From: Candidatus Dormiibacterota bacterium
GTDB lineage: Bacteria; Chloroflexota; Dormibacteria; Aeolococcales; Aeolococcaceae
Direction: 5' to 3'
Length of the DNA stretch: 57,230 nucleotides
Assembly: GCA_003153505.1 (NCBI GenBank)
Contig: PLZA01000039.1
Location: 71,785 to 129,014, forward strand
The translations under genes and the position numbers were made by a program. The notes under the pieces are model-generated. The model was not told where the DNA came from. It ran no database searches and was given only the letters and a program-made list of their open reading frames with translations. Positions 36,605 to 45,485 of the stretch are shown one piece after another. The stretch's first letter is position 1. The number at the start of each line of letters is the position of its first letter.

Positions 36605-36981
36605 GTCGTCCCGTCCTCTCTGCACCCGAATCGGCAATGCCCCGACTCTGATCAGTGAGTCGTTAACCCGGGGTAAAGAGGCTGGGGCCAACTACCGAGA
36701 GCGACGCCGCCAGAGGATCGCGGCCAAGACCAGAAGGGCACCTGCGCCATCGGTGACCGATCACAGCAAAGCCCGCATGCGCGGCCTTCCCGACAAGACT
36801 GTGCGCTGGCGTGCTTAGGAACGGTCATCCTCAAGGAGGAGGCGCGGGCGCGGAATTTCGTCCCCCGCCCGATGTGCCCAGTGCGGCGTCCACGTAGCCT
36901 CGAGGCATGGACACCATATCCGCCCAACCTCGTGGTAGAGACGCACGGTCTCACCAAGCTGCTAGAGCCGGAAGGGCGCGG
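36605..36981. other. Gene-free stretch
   Basis: About 375 bases. A 20-codon minus-strand end (GALLVLAAILWRRRSR, about 36690-36750) resembles a C-terminal membrane anchor but is cut off upstream by an in-frame stop, so it is at best a relic. Nothing else stands out. Confidence 0.45.
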
Positions 36982-37391
36982 CTAAGGCTCCGTGATCTGG
37001 AGACTCACGTTGACGGTGGCCCCGTTGTTGACCGTCACTGTGGCGCTGTAATGACCCGGTTCCTCTTGCTGCGGCGCTGAGACGGTGTAGGTACCGGGCG
37101 GCACGTCGAAGTTAAGACGCCGGTGGCGTTTGTGGTTGCCGTGGCGGCCACCGTTCCATCCGAACGCGTTACGGTGACGGTCGCGTTCTTCTCCACTTGG
37201 AAATAGCCGGAGGGGCACGGAGACTGTCCCATGCAGGTGGGAACGGGTCCCGCGGTGAGGGTGAAGGTTCCGTGGATGTGGCCCTGAGCCGTAAGTCCCG
37301 TCGACGGCGAAGTTGCAGTTGCGGACGGCGAGCTGCTGCACCCAGTGACCGCTATTGCTATGACCGCGAGGCTCAGCCGTAGGCGCTGCAC
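36982..37391 (-). pseudogene. Lipoprotein gene with a frameshift
   Basis: From ATG 37391 (MQRLRLSLAVIAIAVTGC) there is a clear lipoprotein signal with lipobox Cys, then FTLTAGPVPTCMGQSPCPSG and NATVTVTRSDGTVAATATT. At about 37110 one base is missing after GVL. In the next frame the protein continues NFDVPPGTYTVSAPQ, GHYSATVTVNNGATVNVSLQ and ITEP, the end of a carboxypeptidase-regulatory-like fold, stopping at 36982. The corrected product would have about 136 residues. A recent mutation or a sequence error are both possible. Confidence 0.65.
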
Positions 37392-38019
37392 TCAATAACT
37401 CCCTGACACGGCCCCAACGCGGCCTTGTTCTGATTATCGCTCAGTTCTTTGACTGCGCCCACACGCTGCGTTTGAGCAGCATGGACGGCTGCATCGCCGA
37501 CGCCATTCATGCTCCCGCCAGCCGCAACGGCCCGACAAGCTTCCCTTGCTGAACATAGACGGAACCTATTATTCCGTCCTGCATGTTTGCTTAACGTCCG
37601 TCTTGCCCTTGGTTGGTCCGAACCTTCACGGACGTCGTCGAGCTGTATGGGTGACTGTCCCGTCGAGCTAACGGCGCCGCCGAACAGTGTCTCGAGCCCG
37701 ACGCTGGCGCTGCTGCTCCAGGCGAATCAGGTGATGCACGAGCTGTTCGATGGCCCTTCGCGCCTCCGTTGCTAGTCCCGTGGTCGCGGGATCCTCCATC
37801 GCGGTTGCTGGCCGCGAACAGCTTGTCGACGCGACGCAGCAGCGAGCGCGCCTCTCGGAGGAGCGCGGACGTCTCTCTGGCGGTGCGGTCACCGGTCGGA
37901 TCGACCCTCATCTGCCTTACTCTGACGCTCTCCCCTCCCTTACTCTAGCTATCGATAAGCGGTGGGTATCGCTCGTCAAAAGGCCCAGAGTGGGACACGG
38001 CCGTTGACGCGCTCGGGCG
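37392..38019. other. Mostly gene-free stretch with one inverted repeat
   Basis: At 37558-37578 lies the perfect inverted repeat gacggaa-cctatta-ttccgtc. On the minus strand at 37668-37911 two frames could be joined by a shift into a small coiled-coil protein (TSALLREARSLLRRVDKLFA then ATEARRAIEQLVHHLIRLEQ), but neither frame alone is convincing. Nothing else is seen. Confidence 0.4.
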
Positions 38020-38229
38020 GTGGCTGTCGACCCGCTCAACGAGGTGGAGATGCTCTGCGACGGGCTGATCAACAACGACGGCATCCTGCGTGAGAACAAC
38101 GCGGTGAAGATGATCCCTGATGAGTCGGTCGTGAGGATCCAGTTCGGCGAACGGATTCAACTCACGTCGGACGAGTTCGAACGTCTCGCCACGGCGTTCC
38201 TCAGCGATCTTCGACGCAAGTTCCTGTAG
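38020..38229 (+). CDS. Small hypothetical protein
   Basis: 69 residues from GTG 38020. The sequence (EVEMLCDGLINNDGILREN, ESVVRIQFGERIQLTSDEFE, RLATAFLSDLRRKFL) has the alternating pattern of a real soluble protein with a short beta part and a final amphipathic helix. The ribosome site is weak and the start uncertain. No family recognised. It lies just inside the putative right end of the tRNA-linked accessory region. Confidence 0.5.
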   Translation: MAVDPLNEVEMLCDGLINNDGILRENNAVKMIPDESVVRIQFGERIQLTSDEFERLATAFLSDLRRKFL

Positions 38230-38358
38230 AGAGCACACTTCGCGATGGCGTGGCTGACTGTGTCCTGGGTCGGCAGCACCAACGGGGCTGCCTGCTCCCC
38301 CAGCCGCCGAATGGGCATGTCCCATGCCCGACGGGCCTCACGCGCCCCAATCACCACC

Positions 38359-38386
38359 TCAATCGATTCGCTGACAAATCGATTGA
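38359..38386. promoter_or_regulatory. Perfect 10-bp inverted repeat near the tRNA
   Basis: tcaatcgatt and aatcgattga are separated by 8 bases. The AT-rich dyad stands out from its GC-rich surroundings, 80 bases from the tRNA-Gly 3' end. It could be a regulator operator or an arm-type site of the lost integrase. Confidence 0.4.
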
Positions 38387-38445
38387 GAGAACGGTATCAA
38401 TTCAACTTTCAGGCTACTTAGGCCGCATTCAAGGCTGACCCGATC

Positions 38446-38471
38446 CCGATCGAAACTGGCCATGTGAGCGG
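38446..38471. repeat. Right copy of the tRNA-Gly 3'-border sequence (att-like)
   Basis: 26 bases, ccgatcgaaactggccatgt followed by gagcgg, matching 28185-28210 with one mismatch. It includes the last four bases of the tRNA gene and the adjacent downstream DNA. Confidence 0.72.
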
Positions 38472-38538
38472 GAGACGGGGCTCGAACCCGCAACTTCAAC
38501 CTTGGGAAGGTTGCACTCTACCGTTGAGTTACTCCCGC
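38467..38538 (-). tRNA. tRNA-Gly (anticodon CCC)
   Basis: 72 bases fold into a complete cloverleaf: acceptor stem GCGGGAG/CTCCCGC with discriminator T, D arm CTC-AACGGTA-GAG, anticodon stem CAACC/GGTTG around TTCCCAA (anticodon CCC), and T arm GCGGG-TTCGAGC-CCCGT. CCA is not encoded. The 3' half is duplicated at 30747-30793, so the gene has served as an integration site. Confidence 0.95.
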
Positions 38539-38672
38539 GCGAACCTGCCGTTGGTGAGAGCGTGTCGCCAGCCCCGTCGGTCTGTGACGCCTCACACCGT
38601 CAGCCAGAATTGCAGGCGCCGTCATTCTAGGCCACGTTCAGGCGGGCGGCAGCGGCTCGGATGGCCTTCGGC

Positions 38673-39473
38673 TCAGGGTTCGTATTCCGCCGGCTGAAAC
38701 GGGTTGATGAAGACCACCGTGGTCTGGCAGCCGCCACCTCCTCCCGACACGGCCAGCGGAACCGTCAAGGTGCCGGCGGCGACTCGAATTCGGATGGCCG
38801 CAATCGAGTTGTTGCATCCGTCAGCGTAGTACTGCAGGGGCAGTGACGCCTGGCCTCGCATGCCACCCTCGGGGCCCGTCCCCGGGTACGCTCCCTCACT
38901 GCTCAGGGGCAGCAGACCTACTCCGCTATTGGGGAGCGTCGGCACGTATCCGGAGGAGACGTCAACAATCCTCGGACTCGCCAGCACCCGGCCGCGAGCG
39001 TCGAGGAATTGCACAATCGGTGTCCCTCGGAGCGCACAGCGGGCTCTTCCCTTGTCGGTGAAGATCAAATACATAATCCCGTTGCTCAGGTTGCTGAAGC
39101 CCTTGCCAACGCGGACCTCGAGCTCCGAAACGGTACACGGGGGTCCGACAGCCGGCAGCCAGGGTGCCGGCGCGGGAGTCCCAAACGGTGTCGGCATCGC
39201 CGATGGTATGGGCGTGGGTTCGGGTGTCACCTCCGGGGTCGCGATCAGCGTCGGCCGTGAAGGCGGGGTGACGCCCACCGTGGCGCGATTGCGCAGCAGC
39301 AGGGTCGTGGTGAGGACCCCGGCAAGCACGACAACGGTCGCCACCGCGATAGCAAGTCCGCCGACCCAAGGCGTCCCACGCGATCGCGAATCGTCGATGA
39401 CAGGCGGCTCCACGGTGAGCAGACCACGCAATCCGCGCCGGAGTCGCTCTTCGTCGATCTCAGTCACGCTCAT
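38673..39473 (-). CDS. Single-span protein with extracytoplasmic DUF4232-like domain, sigma-linked
   Basis: 266 residues from ATG 39473, which overlaps the end of the sigma factor gene by 14 bases. A short cytoplasmic part (EIDEERLRRGLRGLLTVEPP) is followed by one span (GGLAIAVATVVVLAGVLTTT), a Thr/Pro linker (TPEVTPEPTPIPSAMPTPF) and an outer domain with CTVSELEVRVGKGF, YLIFTDKGRARCALRGTPIV and FLDARGRVL. The two Cys and this motif order fit DUF4232. Position and topology suggest an anti-sigma or sensor protein for the upstream sigma factor, though no ZAS zinc motif is present. Confidence 0.8.
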   Translation of the reverse strand: MSVTEIDEERLRRGLRGLLTVEPPVIDDSRSRGTPWVGGLAIAVATVVVLAGVLTTTLLLRNRATVGVTPPSRPTLIATPEVTPEPTPIPSAMPTPFGTPAPAPWLPAVGPPCTVSELEVRVGKGFSNLSNGIMYLIFTDKGRARCALRGTPIVQFLDARGRVLASPRIVDVSSGYVPTLPNSGVGLLPLSSEGAYPGTGPEGGMRGQASLPLQYYADGCNNSIAAIRIRVAAGTLTVPLAVSGGGGGCQTTVVFINPFQPAEYEP

Positions 39474-39972
39474 CACCCATGACAACGCGGAGATTGGCAA
39501 GCGCGCGACCGAGATGACTGCGCACCGTGCCTCCGCGGCAGTTGAGAATCGTCCCAACCTCGTCGAGCGTGAAGCCATGACCGAAGTGGAGCGTGATGAC
39601 CGCGCGCTGACGTGGGCTCAGTTGCGAAATCGCGGTGCCCAGCTCAGCGTCCCAATGCATGACCGTCATGAGTGCCGTTGCCTCGGAGAAGGGCACGTGG
39701 AGCCGGTTCGAGGTGGCTCGGCGTCGCCGCGTGTGCATCGCAGAGCGCGCCGCGATCGACGCCAACCACGCCCTCCGCTTGGAGACATCCCGGATCTTCG
39801 TCCAGCTGCGGAGCGCGTCCGACCACGCCGTCTGGTACGCGTCCTCGGCATCATGGACGTTCGCCGTGATCGCCAACGTCAACCCGTACATCTCAGATCC
39901 ATACCGTGCAACGGCTTCCTCGACGTCATCACTCCCCGGGGGCGGAGTCTCGATGAGCCCCATGGTCGTCAT
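39460..39972 (-). CDS. ECF RNA polymerase sigma factor (first of two)
   Basis: 170 residues from ATG 39972. Region 2 is seen in MYGLTLAITANVHDAEDAYQ, TAWSDALRSWTKIRDVSKRR and AWLASIAARSAM. Region 4 is TAISQLSPRQRAVITLHFGH, GFTLDEVGTILNCRGGTVRS and HLGRALANLRV. Length and two-region plan fit the SigE-like ECF group of high-GC Gram-positives. Its stop overlaps the DUF4232-like gene, and a palindrome lies 29 bases before the start. It probably responds to a surface signal through the partner protein. Confidence 0.92.
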   Translation of the reverse strand: MTTMGLIETPPPGSDDVEEAVARYGSEMYGLTLAITANVHDAEDAYQTAWSDALRSWTKIRDVSKRRAWLASIAARSAMHTRRRRATSNRLHVPFSEATALMTVMHWDAELGTAISQLSPRQRAVITLHFGHGFTLDEVGTILNCRGGTVRSHLGRALANLRVVMGDERD

Positions 39973-40000
39973 GTCTACGCCGTTTAGAGGCTCGGCGGCG

Positions 40001-40013
40001 GTAAACGGTTTAC
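40001..40013. promoter_or_regulatory. 13-bp palindrome before the sigma gene
   Basis: gtaaacggtttac, two 6-base arms around a single base, lies between the end of the propeller gene (40027) and the sigma start (39972). The position suits an operator or a promoter element for the sigma/DUF4232 pair. Confidence 0.38.
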
Positions 40014-40026
40014 ATCACCTCCCTTC

Positions 40027-41307
40027 TCATCCAAGTCTCACGTTGAGGAGGACGTTGCCGTCGCCGGCGACAACCCAGAGGCCGGTTGTGCCCGGCACGA
40101 TGAGATAGCGATCGAAGAGGCCCGTCGTCGCCGGCGGGTTGAAGCCTGAACGCGCTGCGACTCCTGTGGCGGGATCGAGTGACGTCAGGAAAGGCTCATC
40201 CTGGGCGTCGTTCGAGAGGTACATCACCCAAAGACGCCCACCGGCATAGGTCATCGCGAAGGGATACGATCCCGGCCAGGCGGGACCGACGGTACCGTCA
40301 GCGAGGTTGACGCGAACGATGCCGCCATTGGTGCCGTTGTTCACGAACAATGCCGTGCCATCGCACGCAATATCGGGTTCAAGATCCCCGGGGATTGTCG
40401 CGATGGTTCGGACAGCGCCCCCGCTTGGGCGAACGGCGTAGATGGTCGCATCCATCTCGCCTGTGCCCGTCATGCTGGCGGCGAAGAACACCTCATCGCC
40501 GCAGACAACGATCGCTGACTGCGATGAGACGCCAGGGCCCAAGACCGTTCCGGGCACGCCGGCGATTGTCGTGTCGCCACCTCCCGACAAGAGGCTCAGC
40601 TGCGCTCGGCTGTCGGTTGACTCCCACACGACCAGAGCGGATGTTGGATTGGCGACAAGCCCGCGCGGGTCGGTCACTCGATAGACATGCATCAGCCGTC
40701 CGGTGGCCGCATTGAACTGCTCGACCGTGTTCTGCTCGGGGAGCACCTTGGAGCTATCCCCAAAGCTGTTTGCCACCCACACATACGGCCCGGCCGCGGC
40801 CACGGCGATCGGGTCGCCGCCGATCACCCAACTCGCCGTCTGGCGCGCCGTCGATGTGTCAATGCGAATTAGCCTGCCCGGCTCACCGTAGTTCGGGGAC
40901 TGCACAGCTGCCCAGACAACGCCCGGCTCGACTGTGAGTGCATTGACCCACCAGTTGCCGAGTCTGACTTGCTCGAGGATCGGCGGCGTGGCTCCCACCG
41001 GTACCGCACTGGGCGACGGTGACGCCGTGACAGTCGGCGTTCCCGTCGGAGACGCGGTGGGGTGCGTCACCGCGGGCTGCGGCCGGGGCGATGCCGGTCG
41101 CGCGAGCACCAGGATGACGCCGATCACAAGCACCGCGACGGCGCCGGCTGCGAGCACCTCCATGGCCAGCGTTCTCGAGCCCCGTGCGGCCGCGAAGTCG
41201 CCTCGCTGCATGAACTGTCGAGTGTCCACGAGCACGTTGTGTTCAGCGGCCGTGAGAGATCGCCGCGCGATGCCCCGGTCGAGCGCGTCGTCGTCGAGAT
41301 GCGTCAT
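40027..41307 (-). CDS. Single-span protein with extracytoplasmic propeller, sigma-linked
   Basis: 426 residues from ATG 41307, which overlaps the sigma factor stop by four bases (ATGA). Residues 1-50 are cytoplasmic (THLDDDALDRGIARRSLTAA, DTRQFMQRGDFAAARG), then one span (AMEVLAAGAVAVLVIGVILV), a Thr/Pro linker and a propeller with WWVNALTVEPGVVWAAVQS, GPYVWVANSFGDS, ATGRLMHVYRVTDPRGLVAN, GGRLWVMYLSNDAQDEPFLT and GTTGLWVVAGDG. The plan suggests a membrane sensor that holds the sigma factor until an outside ligand binds (inference). No zinc anti-sigma motif is seen. Confidence 0.78.
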   Translation of the reverse strand: MTHLDDDALDRGIARRSLTAAEHNVLVDTRQFMQRGDFAAARGSRTLAMEVLAAGAVAVLVIGVILVLARPASPRPQPAVTHPTASPTGTPTVTASPSPSAVPVGATPPILEQVRLGNWWVNALTVEPGVVWAAVQSPNYGEPGRLIRIDTSTARQTASWVIGGDPIAVAAAGPYVWVANSFGDSSKVLPEQNTVEQFNAATGRLMHVYRVTDPRGLVANPTSALVVWESTDSRAQLSLLSGGGDTTIAGVPGTVLGPGVSSQSAIVVCGDEVFFAASMTGTGEMDATIYAVRPSGGAVRTIATIPGDLEPDIACDGTALFVNNGTNGGIVRVNLADGTVGPAWPGSYPFAMTYAGGRLWVMYLSNDAQDEPFLTSLDPATGVAARSGFNPPATTGLFDRYLIVPGTTGLWVVAGDGNVLLNVRLG

Positions 41308-41786
41308 TGCGCAACCTCGACTGCGTGCGCTTCCAGCGCGCGGCGCAGCGACTCGCGCGCTCGACTCAGCAGTTGCTTCGCGGCCGGTTCGCTGATGGAC
41401 ATGATGTGGGCCACCTCCTTGGTTGAGAGCCCGGCCTCGCATCGGAGCGAGAGCACGACCTGCTGCCGTCGCGGCAGAGTCCGGATACCTGTGAGCACGT
41501 CACCCAGACGCTCATCACGCTCCGGCTCGCCCGCAGCGGCGGTCCAGAACGCCGGCAGAGTCATCCACCGCCGCCGCGGTCGTCGAGCTTCGCGGTAGGC
41601 GATGGCGATGAACCAGGGCTTGAACTCGCCGCGTCGCTGGTCGCGATGACGCCACGCGCGAATCGATGCTTCCTGGAGCACGTCGGCGACATCGCTCGGT
41701 GACAGCCCGAGCGATCGGACCACCCTCAGCGCGGCCTCAGAGGCATCGACGAGCGCCATCGAAAATGCCGCCTCTTCGTCGTTCAA
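41304..41786 (-). CDS. ECF RNA polymerase sigma factor (second of two)
   Basis: 160 residues from TTG 41786 (LNDEEAAFSMALV), with a perfect gggagg 7 bases upstream; the frame remains open to an ATG at 41867. Region 2 shows LRVVRSLGLSPSDVADVLQE, ASIRAWRHRDQRRGEFKPWF and IAIAYREARR. Region 4 shows IRTLPRRQQVVLSLRCEAGL, STKEVAHIMSISEPAAKQLL and SRARESLRRAL. It is coupled to the propeller membrane protein by an ATGA overlap. A long inverted repeat at 41863-41905 lies upstream, between it and the divergent membrane protein gene. Confidence 0.89.
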   Translation of the reverse strand: MNDEEAAFSMALVDASEAALRVVRSLGLSPSDVADVLQEASIRAWRHRDQRRGEFKPWFIAIAYREARRPRRRWMTLPAFWTAAAGEPERDERLGDVLTGIRTLPRRQQVVLSLRCEAGLSTKEVAHIMSISEPAAKQLLSRARESLRRALEAHAVEVAQ

Positions 41787-41862
41787 GCAGGCCTCCCGGG
41801 TCGGCGCCGTTCTGATTGGTGCACGCGACGGCCATCCGACACCTATAAGACCCCCCAAGACG

Positions 41863-41905
41863 GGCAAAGGTAACGGGCTTCCCTTTGCACGGTGCTACCT
41901 TTGCC
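41863..41905. promoter_or_regulatory. Perfect 10-bp inverted repeat between divergent genes
   Basis: ggcaaaggta and tacctttgcc, 23 bases apart, fill the gap between the sigma gene and the divergent membrane protein gene. The right arm ends 6 bases before the ATG at 41912, so it overlaps the ribosome-binding region. It may be a shared operator, two symmetric promoter elements, or an mRNA hairpin that hides the start. Confidence 0.45.
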
Positions 41906-41911
41906 AGAGCC

Positions 41912-42487
41912 ATGGCGCATCGACGGACGCTGCTGCAGCTCTCGGGTGCGACGGTGCTTGGCGCATCGGCCGTGATGCTTGGCGCGGTCTTCACACCCTT
42001 CGTCACCCGGACATGCGTGATGTGCCCCTTGATTGGGCCGGGAACCGCGTTCGCCTTTCCGTCGTACAGCCTCGCCCAGGGGTTGGACCGCGTCATCGTC
42101 CTCGCCACCATCGTCTTGCTCGCTCTATTCGCCATTGCATCCCTGCTCGGCATTCAGCGCCGCATCGCCTCGGCCGCGGCGCTCGTCGCCGCCGTCAGCT
42201 CGCTCGCGTTGGTCGCCTTCGAGGGCGCCGACGCGAGTGGTCGTGTGGTGGGCGAGGATGCCGCCAGCCCGCCAATGGAACTCGGCCCGCACGGTCCGAT
42301 CCCCTACGTCCCGGCCCATGCGTTGTCCCCTCCTGCCTACCTGGATGCAGGTTTCTTTCTCCTTTTGATCGCCGCGCTGGTCGCCGTCGCGGCCGCGATA
42401 ACGCTCGTCGCGATGGTGCAGCGGATGAGCACCGACTCCACAGACCGCATCAGCCCGCAGTCTCTGCCGTCGCCGATTCAGGGATAG
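41912..42487 (+). CDS. Four-span membrane protein
   Basis: 191 residues from ATG 41912 (MAHRRTLLQLSG). Hydrophobic segments: about 11-30, 55-75 (DRVIVLATIVLLALFAIASL), 83-102 (ASAAALVAAVSSLALVAFEG) and 148-172 (DAGFFLLLIAALVAVAAAIT). An outside loop has TRTCVMCPLIGPGTAFAFPS with a CxxC pair. No family recognised. It shares its upstream region with the divergent sigma operon, so control by that sigma is possible. The ribosome site is poor. Confidence 0.75.
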   Translation: MAHRRTLLQLSGATVLGASAVMLGAVFTPFVTRTCVMCPLIGPGTAFAFPSYSLAQGLDRVIVLATIVLLALFAIASLLGIQRRIASAAALVAAVSSLALVAFEGADASGRVVGEDAASPPMELGPHGPIPYVPAHALSPPAYLDAGFFLLLIAALVAVAAAITLVAMVQRMSTDSTDRISPQSLPSPIQG

Positions 42488-42607
42488 CGCTCGTCGGCTG
42501 TCCGCTCGCCCTGGTGCCCTGGTCCGGCGGTCATCACCGTCCGCGCGCTCCCGCTCTCGTGACCGGCTCGTCACGATCGACGCCCTCGACCGCGGGATGC
42601 TAGCGCC

Positions 42608-43714
42608 GTGATCCAGCTACGAACCCAGGCACCGCGCCTCTGGCCGGGCATGGCGCTGATGTGCTCGCTCATCATCGTAACCGCCTGCGGCGGGACGTCA
42701 ACACAGGCCATTCCCACTCCGTCGGCCGGCGGTACCCTGGGAACATCGCCCACGGCCGGGTCCCCCACGATGTCCCCGTCAGCCTTCGCTGCAGCCAGCG
42801 CGACTGCGCGAGCAACCGCCAGGGCCACGCCTCGGCCGACAGCACGAACCACCGCCGCGAAACCGCAGACGCCGTCGGGTCCCCGAACGATCCTTGGCGG
42901 CTGCCAGGTCTTCCCAACGAACAACCCCTGGAACCAAAACGTCGCCAACGCACCGGTGAACCCGATGTCGGCGACCTACATCGCGGCAATCGACTCCACC
43001 AAACAATTCCTGCACCCGGACTTCGGGTCGAATCCGACGTACGGCATTCCCTACACGGTGGTGCCGGCGTCGCAGAAATTGGTGCCGATCACTTTCAACG
43101 CTTACGGGTCGGAGAGCAACCCCGGCCCATACCCCGTGCCGCTCAACGCACCGGTGGAATCAGGCAGCGATCATCACGTGCTGGTGCTCGATTCCGGTAA
43201 CTGCCACCTCTACGAGATGTACAACGCACAGCAGTCCGGCAGCGGTTGGGTGTGCGCGTCGGGCGCGGTGTTCAACCTGAGCAGCAACGCGCTGCGTCCC
43301 GCCGGATGGACCTCGGCAGACGCAGCGGGACTGCCGATCCTGCCCGGACTCGCCCTGTACAACGAGGTGGCCTCAGGGGTGATCAATCACGCGCTCCGCT
43401 TCACCGTCGCGGACACGCAGAACGGCTTCATCCACCCCGCGACGCACCAGGCGGGCGTCAACAACCCGAGCCTGCCACCGATGGGTCTCCGTCTCCGCCT
43501 CGCGGCATCGTTCAGCCTCGCGGGGTTCACCGGCGAAGCGCTGGCCATCCTCAAGGCCCTCAAGACCTACGGCATGATCGTCGCCGACAACGGCAGCAGC
43601 TGGTACATCAGCGGCGCGACCGACTCGCGCTGGGACGACAACAACCTCGACGAGCTGAAGTCGGTCCCGGGCAGCGCATTCCAGGTCGTCGAAACCGGAC
43701 CGATCCTGCACTGA
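42608..43714 (+). CDS. Secreted lipoprotein, hypothetical
   Basis: 368 residues from GTG 42608. The signal peptide (ALMCSLIIVTACGG) has a lipobox ending in Cys, and a Ser/Thr/Pro/Ala-rich linker runs to about residue 90. The mature domain has CQVFPTNNPWNQNVANAPVN, YIAAIDSTKQFLHPDFGS, SGSDHHVLVLDSGNCHLYEM, GWTSADAAGLPILPGLALYN, GVINHALRFTVADTQ and DLDE-like ends. The order, with DHHVLVLD, NHALRF and WTSADAAGLPI, is a recurrent secreted protein family without known function. It ends 11 bases before the convergent acyl-CoA ligase gene. Confidence 0.78.
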   Translation: MIQLRTQAPRLWPGMALMCSLIIVTACGGTSTQAIPTPSAGGTLGTSPTAGSPTMSPSAFAAASATARATARATPRPTARTTAAKPQTPSGPRTILGGCQVFPTNNPWNQNVANAPVNPMSATYIAAIDSTKQFLHPDFGSNPTYGIPYTVVPASQKLVPITFNAYGSESNPGPYPVPLNAPVESGSDHHVLVLDSGNCHLYEMYNAQQSGSGWVCASGAVFNLSSNALRPAGWTSADAAGLPILPGLALYNEVASGVINHALRFTVADTQNGFIHPATHQAGVNNPSLPPMGLRLRLAASFSLAGFTGEALAILKALKTYGMIVADNGSSWYISGATDSRWDDNNLDELKSVPGSAFQVVETGPILH

Positions 43715-43725
43715 CGGCGCGAGAG

Positions 43726-45345
<1,620 letters not shown>

Positions 45346-45485
45346 GGGCTGCACTCTCCTCTGCACGTTCTGGCGCCGGCCGGAGGCCGGCTTCCGGCCC
45401 CGAAGTCGTTGCGATCGTACGTGGCGTCAGGCGGCCTGTGCAGCACCATCCGAGCGAGGAGCCGGCTTCGCTACCCTCGATACTC

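Noticed and set aside
36684..36750. C-terminal membrane anchor-like peptide on the minus strand
   Set aside because: An in-frame TGA stands just before it and no upstream coding part or sorting motif is present.
37591..37911. Small coiled-coil protein on the minus strand
   Set aside because: It needs a frameshift to join two plausible halves. Neither frame alone looks coding, so it is only mentioned in the gap entry.
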